From Bradyrhizobium sp. WD16 (lineage in GTDB: Bacteria; Pseudomonadota; Alphaproteobacteria; Rhizobiales; Xanthobacteraceae), in contig NZ_CP028908.1 in the NCBI RefSeq assembly GCF_024181725.1, positions 5,011,501 to 5,075,500 on the forward strand: a stretch of 64,000 nt of DNA, given 5' to 3'. Positions 24,322 through 32,901 of this stretch are shown here, one piece after another. Position 1 is the stretch's first letter, and each line of letters starts with the position of its first letter. The position numbers and the translations under genes were made by a program. The notes under the pieces are model-generated. The model was not told the origin of the DNA. It saw nothing but the letters and a program-made list of their open reading frames with translations, and did no database searches.

Positions 24322-26163
24322 TCAAGCGGACCGAAACACATTCTGCACCTGGCACATCCTGGCATAGACGCCGTCCCGGCGGCTCAACTCCTCGTGCGTG
24401 CCCTGCTCGACGATGGCGCCGCCCTGCAGCACCACGACGCGATCGGCCAACATGATCGTGCTCAGCCTGTGCGCAATGATCAGGCTGGTTCCACCTGCGC
24501 GCACCCGGCGGACGGCATCCTGAATCGCACGCTCGGTGACCGAGTCGATGTTTGCCGTTGCCTCGTCGAGGATCAGAATTGGCGCGTTCTTGAGCAGCGC
24601 GCGGGCAATCTCGATCCGCTGCTTCTCGCCGGCGCTCAATCTGCCTCCCCGTTCGCCCACCATCGTGTCATAGCCGTTCGGCAGCGCCGCAATGAATCGA
24701 TCGCAGCGCGCCGCCGTGGCGGCGCTCAGCAATTCATCTTGGCTCGCGGTCCGGCGCCCGTACAGGATATTTTCTCGCACCGTTGCATGAAACAGCACCG
24801 GCTCCTGGCTGACGAAACTGATCTGCCGGCGCAGAGCGTCCAGCGAGAGGCTGCGAATGTCCTGTCCGTCGATAAGGATCCTGCCGCCGTCGAGCTTGTA
24901 GAATCCCAGTAGCAGATTGGCGATGGTCGACTTGCCAGAGCCTGTGGCTCCGACCAGCGCCACGGTCTGGCCGCGTTCGATATTGAGCGAAACCTCCTTG
25001 AGGATGAATGGACCCGAGCCATAGCGAAAGCTCACGGCGTCCCACGCGACATTGCCGAGCACCGGCTGCCTGGGCGCGCCGTATCCGCCCCACAGGACCG
25101 CCTCGTCGGCCTCGTCCATGATGTCGAACAGCCGCTCTCCCGCCGCGCGGGCCGACTGCAGGGTCGTGTTCAACCCGTGAATATTGATCAAGGGCGCATA
25201 AAGCATCGCCAGATAGAAGACGAAGCTGACCAATTCGCCCAGACTGATGCTCTGCCGCAGCACGAGTGCCCCGCCGACCCCCCAGATCAGGACCGTGCCG
25301 AGCGAGGTGAAGAAGGTCATCGCCGGCATATAGACCGCCCACAGATTCAGGACCCGCATGGTGCGGTCCCGCAACTCCTCGTTTCGCAACTCGAAGCGAT
25401 GCGAACTATATTCGATGTGTCCGAACGCCTTGATTTGCCGGATGCCCTGCAGATTATCGAGCAGCACCGCATTCAATGCGCTGAGCGACCGCCGCTTCGC
25501 CCGCAGGCGCTCCCGCGCCTTGGCGGTAAACCAGATCGAGCCCAGCGTCACGAACGGCAAGGGAATGAGGCTGAAGGCCGCCAGCGTTGAATCCTTGACA
25601 AACAGAATGGTCAAAACGATCGCGATCGTCGCGAGTGACACCGCCCCCTGCTCGGTGCCCTCGACCAGCAGCTTCTCGACATCGGTCACGTCTTCGACGA
25701 CGCGGGTCATCAGATCGCCGGTGGACATCCTGTCGAAATAGCTCACCGGGAGCCGCTGCAGGTGCTCGTAAGTATCGCGGCGCATATCATAGGTGATGCG
25801 CTGCTCGAGGCTGTTGCTGACGAGGGTGCGCAGTGAGCTGAACAGGTCCCGCATCACGAAGGCGAGCAGCAGCCCGAACACTGCCATGGTCAATTGAACC
25901 GGCGCCTGCCGGTCCAGGATCCCGTCGACGATATACTGGGTCAGTTGAGGAAAAGTCAGCGCCGACAGCAGCGCAACGGCCGTACAGAGGATGTTGAGCG
26001 CAGCACGGCCGCGATGTCGATCCAGATAGTGCGCCGAGCGGCGCAAGGTCTCGACGACGCTCCTCGGCGTCGACGCGAACCCTCCGCGCATCGCGGCCGA
26101 GGCATCTGGTTGGAACTGTTCCGGATCCGACGACTGATGAACGCTGCTCGCTGACTTCATCAT
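24322..26163 (-). CDS. ABC transporter, fused membrane and ATPase domains (MsbA/LanT-like)
   Basis: 613 residues: six transmembrane helices at about 50-330, then the nucleotide-binding domain with Walker A GATGSGKST, Q-loop FVSQEPVLF, signature LSAGEKQRIEIARALLKNAP and Walker B ILILDEATANID. Unlike classic LanT it has no N-terminal C39 peptidase, so it would export a ready product or a lipid/glycan. It lies in the same region as lanM and precedes the transferase genes. The 5' end is 23 bases from a palindrome array, which may have removed part of its promoter. Confidence 0.88.
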   Translation of the reverse strand: MMKSASSVHQSSDPEQFQPDASAAMRGGFASTPRSVVETLRRSAHYLDRHRGRAALNILCTAVALLSALTFPQLTQYIVDGILDRQAPVQLTMAVFGLLLAFVMRDLFSSLRTLVSNSLEQRITYDMRRDTYEHLQRLPVSYFDRMSTGDLMTRVVEDVTDVEKLLVEGTEQGAVSLATIAIVLTILFVKDSTLAAFSLIPLPFVTLGSIWFTAKARERLRAKRRSLSALNAVLLDNLQGIRQIKAFGHIEYSSHRFELRNEELRDRTMRVLNLWAVYMPAMTFFTSLGTVLIWGVGGALVLRQSISLGELVSFVFYLAMLYAPLINIHGLNTTLQSARAAGERLFDIMDEADEAVLWGGYGAPRQPVLGNVAWDAVSFRYGSGPFILKEVSLNIERGQTVALVGATGSGKSTIANLLLGFYKLDGGRILIDGQDIRSLSLDALRRQISFVSQEPVLFHATVRENILYGRRTASQDELLSAATAARCDRFIAALPNGYDTMVGERGGRLSAGEKQRIEIARALLKNAPILILDEATANIDSVTERAIQDAVRRVRAGGTSLIIAHRLSTIMLADRVVVLQGGAIVEQGTHEELSRRDGVYARMCQVQNVFRSA

Positions 26164-26185
26164 CGAAACCGCTCGGCGAGGGACA

Positions 26186-26370
26186 CTAGCATGGCCGTGA
26201 TTCTAGTGTGGCGTCTCGCAATTGCCTACCGCCTTTGCGGCCAGTCTCTCGTAGGCAATTGCGAGACATAAGCCACACTAGCGCTTTGATTTTGCTAGTG
26301 TCCTTTATGTCTCCGAATGACCGTGCGAGCATGAGGCAAATGGAGCGGTAATTCGGAGACAGGACACTAG
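26186..26370. repeat. CTAG-bounded palindrome array B'-A' with partial A
   Basis: A partial A end (GGGACACTAG, ending 26189), spacer CATGGCCGTGATT, B in reverse orientation at 26203-26281, spacer, and A reversed at 26295-26370. Lies between the ABC exporter start and the oxygenase gene; the oxygenase stop codon is in the right CTAG. Nothing else is coded in this gap. Confidence 0.87.
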
Positions 26371-27212
26371 AAGATCGCCAAGGACCTGATCTCGATGCTT
26401 TCGCGGGGCCTCGCATCCGGCGGCGCCGTCGGATCTCTGAAGGCGCTGTGAACTGCCCAGCGCGCGCGGCCATCGTCGCGCGAATCGTAGCCCTTGAACA
26501 GTAGCACCTCGTCGCACCTCATCCGAGGGAACCAGAACCATTGATGCGTAGGGCGATAGACCAGAGCGTAGCTCTGAGCGACCCGGGCCGGGTGCCGACG
26601 CTCCGAGATGACCAATTGATCCGGCGAAACCGTGCTGGCATCAAGGATGGCAAGCGGGTCCGTCTCGACGGGATGCCCGACGGCCCCCCAAGCCTGAATG
26701 ATCGCAAAGCTGCCGCCGAGAGCCTCGGCTGCGCTTTCGGCGACGACACGCGCCCTCTCGGCGCCCGAGCTTGCCGAGTAGTCGGCGTGGACACCGAGGA
26801 TCGGCCGAGCTGCGGCTCTGGCTGCACCTGACTGGCGCCCCGCCGGGCCGGCGGACCTGCGCAGCACATGGTCAAAGATGATGACGCGCCTCGCCTTGCA
26901 CAACTCCGCGATCAGAGCCTCCATGGCCGGATAATAGACGCGCCTGATGTCGTCTTCGTCATCGAACCGGCAAGGCGTGATGCCGTGCCGCACCAGGCGG
27001 AAGCCCTCGCGATCGAGCGAGTGTTCGCTTTGGCGCCGCCGACCGTTGTGAATCGTCACCGACCGCGTGTCGAAGGCGCCGCCGCTGCGCTCCTCCCGGC
27101 CATCGGCGTGGACGATCGCGGTGATGATCGTCGTGCCGTCATCGGCGACGAAGTTAAGCGCTGCTTCGAGCGTCCCCGGTGACGCATCGAGATCGGTCGT
27201 GGTCTCGCCCAT
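26367..27212 (-). CDS. CmcJ/NvfI-like oxygenase
   Basis: 281 residues from the ATG at 27212, five bases after AGGGGG. The AsaB/CmcJ family pattern is clear: ILGVHADYSASSGAER, FAIIQAWGAVGHPVETDPLAILDASTVSPDQLV, YALVYRPTHQWFWFPRMRCDEVLLFKGYDS, WAVHSAFRDPTAPPDARPRESIEIR. His and Asp of HADYS and the late His are the presumed Fe(II) ligands; relatives act as hydroxylases, desaturases or endoperoxide formers in natural-product pathways. Separated from the ABC exporter by a repeat array. The stop TAG lies in that array's CTAG. Substrate unknown. Confidence 0.78.
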   Translation of the reverse strand: MGETTTDLDASPGTLEAALNFVADDGTTIITAIVHADGREERSGGAFDTRSVTIHNGRRRQSEHSLDREGFRLVRHGITPCRFDDEDDIRRVYYPAMEALIAELCKARRVIIFDHVLRRSAGPAGRQSGAARAAARPILGVHADYSASSGAERARVVAESAAEALGGSFAIIQAWGAVGHPVETDPLAILDASTVSPDQLVISERRHPARVAQSYALVYRPTHQWFWFPRMRCDEVLLFKGYDSRDDGRARWAVHSAFRDPTAPPDARPRESIEIRSLAIF

Positions 27213-27326
27213 GGGCACCCCCTGCCGGCGTCTTCGGACGGCGAGGGACCGAGCGGCTCCTCGCCTTCCGGGTTTTCCGATCAGCGCTGCGATCTCCTCG
27301 ACTTATGCTGCCGCTCCGGCCATTTA

Positions 27327-28247
27327 TCAAGACGACGCGGTTGCCGGTACGCCACGCTGCCGCTGCCGCTGCGGCCGGCGCCGGAACGTGCGCCGCGCCC
27401 ATATCAAGAGCCCGGTCGAGAGCAGCCCGAGCAGCGCCAGTGAAGTGAAAACGTTGAGCGGGCCGGAGACGACGCCGAACCAGTTGCCCTCGTGAAGCAG
27501 CCTGGGCCAGTTGCGCGGCAGTTCCGTGACACCCTGCGCCGTGACCGCATGGGCGCGCAATTCACCGCCCTCCTGCAGCCGCGCCATGGTGCCACCGCTG
27601 CGGACGCTGAGCGAGACGAGCTGTGCCAGGTCATGGGTCTGTGCGACTTCGGCGACCGCCTGTTTCAGCGGCACCGGCCGGCCGGCGGCGCCGAGCCCGC
27701 CGCCGCTCTGGAAGGTCAGGCCGAAGGCCATGCACAACCCGGTCAGGGGGCTGAGCACGATCAGCGGCAGGCCAAACCAGGCAATGCCCTTGTGCCAGCC
27801 CGACAGGCTGTTGCGCAGCCGCGGCAGCCCCATCAGCACGCCCAACGTCATCAGCACCAGCATCGCCGCGGTTGAGGCGATCACCAGCCAGGACTGGCCG
27901 ACCAGATGCTCGTGATTGCGCCGCGCCCATTGAAACAGATCGTTGAGCGGCGCCGTGGTCGTCGCCGGCTCGCCGGTCGAGAGGTCGATCTCCGGCGCAC
28001 TGATGCCGAGCAGCCGCAGATGTCCCGAGGCGCCGTCGATGGCGAGGCCCCGCGCCTTGCCATCGGGATCGAAGCGCGCCAGCACCTTCTCGACGCGGCT
28101 GAGGTCGATCGACCCCGGCACCACCGACATGGTCTGCACCACCGGCTGAAACGAGATGATCAGGCCCGTGATGATCAGCGCCAGCAACGGCAGCGCGAAC
28201 ACCAGCGTGATCCATCGGTGCAGCTTCAACAGAACGACGTTATTCAT
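27327..28247 (-). CDS. PepSY-associated membrane protein
   Basis: 306 residues. Opens with LHRWITLVFALPLLALIITGLIISF, a membrane segment, and has at least three more (near 150, 195 and 275) plus a periplasmic PepSY-like stretch (VEKVLARFDPDGKARGLAID, LRLLGISAPEIDLSTGE). Members often go with siderophore uptake or metal reduction. Its neighbours on the same strand, a PepSY-domain protein and a VIT1-like carrier, support a metal role. Basic tail GRRTFRRRPQRQ. Confidence 0.75.
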   Translation of the reverse strand: MNNVVLLKLHRWITLVFALPLLALIITGLIISFQPVVQTMSVVPGSIDLSRVEKVLARFDPDGKARGLAIDGASGHLRLLGISAPEIDLSTGEPATTTAPLNDLFQWARRNHEHLVGQSWLVIASTAAMLVLMTLGVLMGLPRLRNSLSGWHKGIAWFGLPLIVLSPLTGLCMAFGLTFQSGGGLGAAGRPVPLKQAVAEVAQTHDLAQLVSLSVRSGGTMARLQEGGELRAHAVTAQGVTELPRNWPRLLHEGNWFGVVSGPLNVFTSLALLGLLSTGLLIWARRTFRRRPQRQRQRGVPATASS

Positions 28248-28334
28248 GCCTGCGGGTCTCCGAATACCGCGCGAAACTGCCTGCGTCGGCGGCGCGAGGC
28301 AAATGACAGTTTGTCCATGTCGACGCGCGTGTTT

Positions 28335-28682
28335 CTAATGATTTCCTGACGCGTAGAAGCTGCTCACCAGAACAAAATGTCCGCCGCGACGGCGCCAGGT
28401 CTGGTGCAGACACAGTTCGCCGCGGCAGAAGCCGCCGCGCTCGCAATGATAATCCTCGAAGTGAAGATTGATCTGCTGACCGCTCTGCGAATACGTCGCA
28501 AAATAATGCCCGAGATGGGGCTGTTGCCGGCACATGGCGCCGATCGCGTGCCGCACTTCGGGCGGCAGCCGCGCCATGTGCAGGGGATTCCACGGCCAGT
28601 CCTTCAGGCTCTGGCCCGAAGCCATTGTCGGCGTCAGAGCGACCATGATCGTCGCTGTCAGCCACCTTCCGAACGGCCGCAT
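28335..28682 (-). CDS. Small exported protein, unknown function
   Basis: 115 residues with AGGAGGGTTTC before the ATG and a signal peptide ending ASG. The mature part has five Cys and two CxxG-like spots: CRQQPHLGHYFATYSQ, HCERGGFCRGELCLHQTW. I do not recognise the family. It follows the PepSY/two-component/VIT1 group on the same strand and may belong to that regulon. Confidence 0.65.
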   Translation of the reverse strand: MRPFGRWLTATIMVALTPTMASGQSLKDWPWNPLHMARLPPEVRHAIGAMCRQQPHLGHYFATYSQSGQQINLHFEDYHCERGGFCRGELCLHQTWRRRGGHFVLVSSFYASGNH

Positions 28683-28813
28683 GAAACCCTCCTATAGGAC
28701 GTTCACCTCTCGCCGGAACGGCACATCACGCGCGGGAAGATCGAGAGGGCGACGGCGCGGCTGTCGCCGGCTTGCGCCGTGGCGCATCGATCGCCGTGGA
28801 TTGCGCCAACGCA

Positions 28814-29509
28814 TTACACCACCTTGCCGAACAAGGCGCCGATGCCCGCGGTGAGGCCCATGGCGAAGGCACCCCAGAAGGTCACGCGCAGGGTCGGCTT
28901 GAGGACGGCGGCACCGCCGGCCCGGGCGCCGATCGCCCCGAGCACCGAAAGGAAGACCAGCGAACCGATCGCCACCACCGGGATCAGCATCCGCGTCTGC
29001 GACATCAGGACGAGCAGCAGCGGCGCCGCGGCGCCGACGGTGAATGTGGCGGCCGAAGCCACCGCCGCCTGCACCGGCCGCGCCATGGTGATGTGGGAGA
29101 TGCCAAGCTCGTCACGGGCATGGGCGCCAAGCGCATCCTTGGCCATCAGCTGTCCGGCGACCTGCCTCGCCAGCGCCGGCTCGACGCCGCGGGCGACATA
29201 GATCTGGGCAAGCTCTTCTTTTTCGAAGTCCGGCTGAATCGCGATCTCCCGCGTCTCGCGGGCGAGATCCGCCTGCTCGGTGTCGGACTGGGAACTGACC
29301 GAGACATATTCGCCGGCGGCCATCGACATCGCCCCGGCGACGAGGCCGGCGATGCCGGTCAGCAGGATGTCGCCCTGGGTCGCCGCCGCCGAGGCCACTC
29401 CGAGCACCAGGCTGGAGGTGGAGATGATGCCGTCATTGGCGCCGAGCACCGCGGCGCGCAACCAGCCGATGCGATCGACGACATGGGTCTCCCTGTGCAG
29501 GCGGCTCAT
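28814..29509 (-). CDS. VIT1/CCC1-family metal transporter
   Basis: 231 residues. The family opening is clear: GWLRAAVLGANDGIISTSSLVLGVASAA, LVAGAMSMAAGEYVSVSSQSDTEQADL, with a cytosolic metal-binding helix pair (EKEELAQIYVARGVEPALA) and five transmembrane helices. Members move Fe(II) or Mn(II) out of the cytoplasm. The start overlaps the stop of the histidine kinase gene by four bases, so transport and signalling are translated together. Confidence 0.87.
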   Translation of the reverse strand: MSRLHRETHVVDRIGWLRAAVLGANDGIISTSSLVLGVASAAATQGDILLTGIAGLVAGAMSMAAGEYVSVSSQSDTEQADLARETREIAIQPDFEKEELAQIYVARGVEPALARQVAGQLMAKDALGAHARDELGISHITMARPVQAAVASAATFTVGAAAPLLLVLMSQTRMLIPVVAIGSLVFLSVLGAIGARAGGAAVLKPTLRVTFWGAFAMGLTAGIGALFGKVV

Positions 29510-30900
29510 TGCTCGTCCTTTCCTGTTGTCCGGCCCTTACAGGGCACGCCGTCGGCATGGCAGCAGGCACGCAGCCCGCCGAGATCCGACTGATCGAGTT
29601 CGAGGCTCCAGCCATACGCTTCGAGCACGTCCTGGACGATGGCGAGGCCGAGCCCGGACCCTTCCTTGCGTTCGTCCAGCCTGATGCCGCGGCCGAGTGC
29701 CGAAGACCGCAGCTCCGGCGGGATTCCCGGCCCGTCATCCTCGACGCAGATCGTGGTCGCCGCTGCCCCGGCGCTGAGCCCCACCCGCACCCGGGAGCGG
29801 GCGTGCCGCGTCGCGTTGTCGAGCAGGTTGCCGAGCACTTCGGCGAGGTCGGTCCGGTCGAACGGCGCGCTGGTGTCGACGCTGCCGCGGATGTCGTAGT
29901 CGATGGCCGCGCCCTCCGCCGTGCGCGACAACGTCGCGACGAGGGAGCGCGCCAGCGGCGTCACCGCGGTGGTGACGCGGCGACCGACGCTGGCCTGGCC
30001 GCGCAGCCGCGCCCGCGCCAGTTCGCGATCGACATGGCGCCGCATCACCTCGACCGCGGATTCGATATCCGCAGCAAGGGTCACTTCACCCTTGCCGCGC
30101 AGGCGCTCGCCGTCGGCGGACAGCGCCGCGAGCGGCGTCTTGAGGCCATGGGCGAGGTCGGCGGCGCGGTTGCGCGAGCGCTCGATGTCCTGCTCGCGGG
30201 CCTCGAGCAGCGCATTGACTTCGTCCACCAGCGGCTTGACCTCGAGCGGCACGGTGGAGGCCAGATGCCGGCGCTGGCCGGCGCGGATCTCGGCGACCCC
30301 GCGCCGGAGCACGTCGAGTGGCCGCAATCCGAGCGTCACCTGGACCACGGTCGCCAGCGCCAGGATCGATCCGAGAATGGTCAGGGCGATGGCGAGGTCG
30401 GCGGCGAAGGCGTTCCGCGCCGTAGCGATCCGCGACAGGTCGACGGCCACGGCGACGCGGACCGAAACCGGCTGATCCTTGATCTTCAAAGTGACGAGAC
30501 GCTCGGTGACCAGCACCTGGGCCCCCGCCGGCCCCGCCGTCTGGTGGCGGTGGACCTCGCCCGGCGACGGGGTGTCCTCGGGCAGCTTGAGCACCGTGTC
30601 CCACAATGAGCGCGAGCGCATCAGGTCGCCGCGATCGTCGGCGATCTGCCAGTAGAGCCCCGACAGCGGCTCGGCGAAGCGCGGATCGACCGGCGGCCTC
30701 AGCAGCTCGAGCTTGCCGTCGGCACCTACATCCATGCCGGCCAGAAGCTGCTTGAGGTGAACGTCGAGATCGTCCGCCAGCGTTCGCGCCACATGGCGCT
30801 CGAACAGCAGGATCAGGGCCACGCCGGCGATCGCCAGCGCGACCACGATGGTGGCGGCGCCGCCGGCGATCAATCTCAGCCGGAGCGAATTGCGCGTCAT
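29506..30900 (-). CDS. PhoQ-type sensor histidine kinase
   Basis: 464 residues. Two transmembrane helices (about 14-38 and 165-188) flank a periplasmic sensor. HisKA with AADLAHGLKTPLAALS (His), HATPase with LGNLLDNATRHA, EDDGPGIPPE and GSGLGLAIVQDVLEAYG. Stop and start overlap with neighbours on each side (four bases). Probably senses a divalent cation or envelope state and phosphorylates the overlapping regulator. Confidence 0.9.
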   Translation of the reverse strand: MTRNSLRLRLIAGGAATIVVALAIAGVALILLFERHVARTLADDLDVHLKQLLAGMDVGADGKLELLRPPVDPRFAEPLSGLYWQIADDRGDLMRSRSLWDTVLKLPEDTPSPGEVHRHQTAGPAGAQVLVTERLVTLKIKDQPVSVRVAVAVDLSRIATARNAFAADLAIALTILGSILALATVVQVTLGLRPLDVLRRGVAEIRAGQRRHLASTVPLEVKPLVDEVNALLEAREQDIERSRNRAADLAHGLKTPLAALSADGERLRGKGEVTLAADIESAVEVMRRHVDRELARARLRGQASVGRRVTTAVTPLARSLVATLSRTAEGAAIDYDIRGSVDTSAPFDRTDLAEVLGNLLDNATRHARSRVRVGLSAGAAATTICVEDDGPGIPPELRSSALGRGIRLDERKEGSGLGLAIVQDVLEAYGWSLELDQSDLGGLRACCHADGVPCKGRTTGKDEQ

Positions 30901-31562
30901 TCCTCGGTCTCCGGCACGAGATAGCCGAAACCTCGCCGGGTCTCGATCAGGCCGTTGCCGAGTTTCTTGCGGACGCGGCCGACCAGCACCTCAACCGCGT
31001 TGGATTCGTGCGCATCGTCCTGCCCGTAGAGATTTTCGCTCAGCTCCTGCTGCGACACCACCCGGCCGCGCCGCAGCAACAGATAGCTCGCCAGGCGGAA
31101 TTCCAGCGGCGACAGGGTGACGGGCACGCCACGCCGGAACACCTTCATCTGGCGGATGTCGAGGGTGATGTCTCCGACGCTGACCTGTGACGATGCATGC
31201 CCGGACGAACGCCGGACGATGGAGCGCAGCCGGGCCAGCAGCTCTTCGATCCGGAATGGTTTCGGCAGGTAATCGTCGGCACCGGCGTCGATGCCGTCGA
31301 CCCGCTCGATCCAGCTGCCCCGCGCCGAGACGATCAGCACCGGCATCTCGCGGCCATTGGCACGCCAGCGCTTGAGCACCGCGAGGCCGTCCATTCCCGG
31401 CAGGCCGAGGTCGAGAACCACGGCGCCGTAGTCTTCGGTGTCGCCGAGAAACCATGCCTTCTCGCCGTCTCCGACCACGTCGACGATATAGCCGGCCGCC
31501 TCGAGCGCCTGGCGCACATCGATGGCTATTCGCCGATCGTCTTCAACCAGCAGGAGGCGCAT
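30897..31562 (-). CDS. OmpR/PhoP-type response regulator
   Basis: 221 residues from the ATG at 31562; upstream in-frame sequence is not protein-like. Receiver with EDD (8-10), LDLGLPGMDG (phospho-Asp) and Lys in YLPKPF; winged-helix DNA-binding domain with VTLSPLEFRLASYLLLRRG and VEVLVGRVRKKLG. The start overlaps the stop of the PepSY gene (TGATG). Cognate kinase is downstream. Confidence 0.92.
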   Translation of the reverse strand: MRLLLVEDDRRIAIDVRQALEAAGYIVDVVGDGEKAWFLGDTEDYGAVVLDLGLPGMDGLAVLKRWRANGREMPVLIVSARGSWIERVDGIDAGADDYLPKPFRIEELLARLRSIVRRSSGHASSQVSVGDITLDIRQMKVFRRGVPVTLSPLEFRLASYLLLRRGRVVSQQELSENLYGQDDAHESNAVEVLVGRVRKKLGNGLIETRRGFGYLVPETEE

Positions 31563-31897
31563 CACTTTTCCCGAATCTCGCCGATGTCGCCGGTGCGGGC
31601 ATCGACATGAACATCGACCAGCCGGCCCTTGCTGTCGACGACATGGAATTCGTAGATCCACTGGCCGTTCTGGCGCTCGATCTCGACCCCGGTGATGTCG
31701 CCGGGCAGTTTGCTGCGGACGATGGCGAGCAGATCGGTCAGCGGGCGGATTTCGCCGCGTTCGACGGCGCGACGGATCTCGTCCTGGTCGCGGCTGGCGT
31801 GCTCGCGGCCACCCGCCTCCGTCCCGGCCGCAACCGTCAGCGCAATCAGCAGGATGAGCCCGCCGAGGCGGGCGCTTATCGGACCTGTTCCGAGCAT
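31562..31897 (-). CDS. PepSY-domain exported protein
   Basis: 111 residues from the ATG at 31897; signal peptide ends near AAGTEA. The PepSY core is DQDEIRRAVERGEIRPLTDLLAIVRSKLPGDITGVEIERQNGQWIYEFHVVDSKG. Often such proteins modulate a nearby kinase. It is first of a tight four-gene minus-strand unit: PepSY, regulator, kinase, VIT1-like carrier. An in-frame start upstream at 31945 is possible. Confidence 0.82.
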   Translation of the reverse strand: MLGTGPISARLGGLILLIALTVAAGTEAGGREHASRDQDEIRRAVERGEIRPLTDLLAIVRSKLPGDITGVEIERQNGQWIYEFHVVDSKGRLVDVHVDARTGDIGEIREK

Positions 31898-32093
31898 GGA
31901 TGCTCTATGGCGGATTTCACCTGACAAACCGCTGACATGGATCAAGATTCGGACAGTAAGGGTCTTTCATCCCCCCGAAACATAGTCCGGAGATCGGCGG
32001 AGGTCATCGGCGGCGGAGGCGCCATCCCCAGCGAGGTCCTGATGGCGACGTTCGCTATTCAGCGCAGCTGGGCCATGCGCGGGAGGCCCGCGC

Positions 32094-32364
32094 CTACCCC
32101 CGCTCGATCAGGCTGTCGGCGCGCTGCAGCAGCCGCGCCATGGCCCGCCGCAGCACGTCACGCTCGGCGGCATCCAGCGCCTCGAGGATATAGGCCTCCC
32201 GCGCCCGGGCGAGCGGCACGATCTTGTTGTAGAGGGCGCGGCCGGCCGGCGTGAGACAGACGATCTTGGCCCGGCCATCGCCCGCATCGTCCTCGCGCCG
32301 CACGAGGCCGCCCTCCTCGAGACCCGCGATGGCGCGGCTGACCTGCATCTTGTCCAGAGTCGAA
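32094..32364 (-). pseudogene. Truncated MarR-family regulator
   Basis: The C-terminal two thirds of a MarR protein are present: TLDKMQVSRAIAGLEEGG, LVRREDDAGDGRAKIVCLTPAG, EAYILEALDAAERDVLRRAMARLLQRADSLIERG. The N-terminal dimerisation helices are missing; the frame runs into the start region of the divergent AhpD-like gene without a coding signal. Probably cut by the insertion of the AhpD-sigma pair. May still be the ancient regulator's stub. Confidence 0.65.
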
Positions 32365-32430
32365 TTTTTGGGTGCGCCCTTGTCACGCCGGACCACGCCA
32401 CCTCGTCTTGTTCTCAGAAGCAACCAGGAG

Positions 32431-32901
32431 ATGGATATGCAACCGAGACTGAATGCACCCAAGGTGGCGCCGAAAATGTACCAGGCGATGGTCGAACTGG
32501 AGGGCAAGGTGCGCGACAGCGGCCTCGAGGCGTCGCTGATCGAGCTGGTCAAGACCCGCGCCTCCCAGATCAACGGCTGCGCCTTCTGCATCGCCATGCA
32601 TACCCGCGATGCGATCACCGATGGCGAGGACCCGATGCGGCTCTACCTGCTGGATGCATGGCACGAAGCGCCCTGCTATACAGATCGTGAACGGGCGGCC
32701 CTGGCTTGGACCGACGCCCTCACCCTCGTGGCCGCGACCCATGCGCCGGACGCCGATTACGAGGCCCTCAAGGCGCAGTTCAGCGACGAGGATCAGGTCA
32801 AATTGACCATGTTGATTTGCACGATCAATGCCTGGAACCGGATCGCCATCGGTTTCCGCGCGGTTCCCCAGATCGAGGCGAGCGATGGACAAGGCCGCTG
32901 A
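32431..32901 (+). CDS. AhpD/carboxymuconolactone decarboxylase-like protein
   Basis: 156 residues from the ATG at 32431 (AGGAG just before). Redox motif in LVKTRASQINGCAFCIAMHTRDA with CAFC and its following His. Members reduce peroxides or alkyl hydroperoxides or act on carboxymuconolactone. Its stop overlaps the sigma factor gene by 17 bases, and ECF41 sigma factors are known to be paired with such genes. Confidence 0.88.
   Translation: MDMQPRLNAPKVAPKMYQAMVELEGKVRDSGLEASLIELVKTRASQINGCAFCIAMHTRDAITDGEDPMRLYLLDAWHEAPCYTDRERAALAWTDALTLVAATHAPDADYEALKAQFSDEDQVKLTMLICTINAWNRIAIGFRAVPQIEASDGQGR

Noticed and set aside
24322-26163. Bifunctional LanT with peptidase
   Set aside because: The N-terminus lacks the C39 Cys and His motifs; membrane helices begin at about residue 50.
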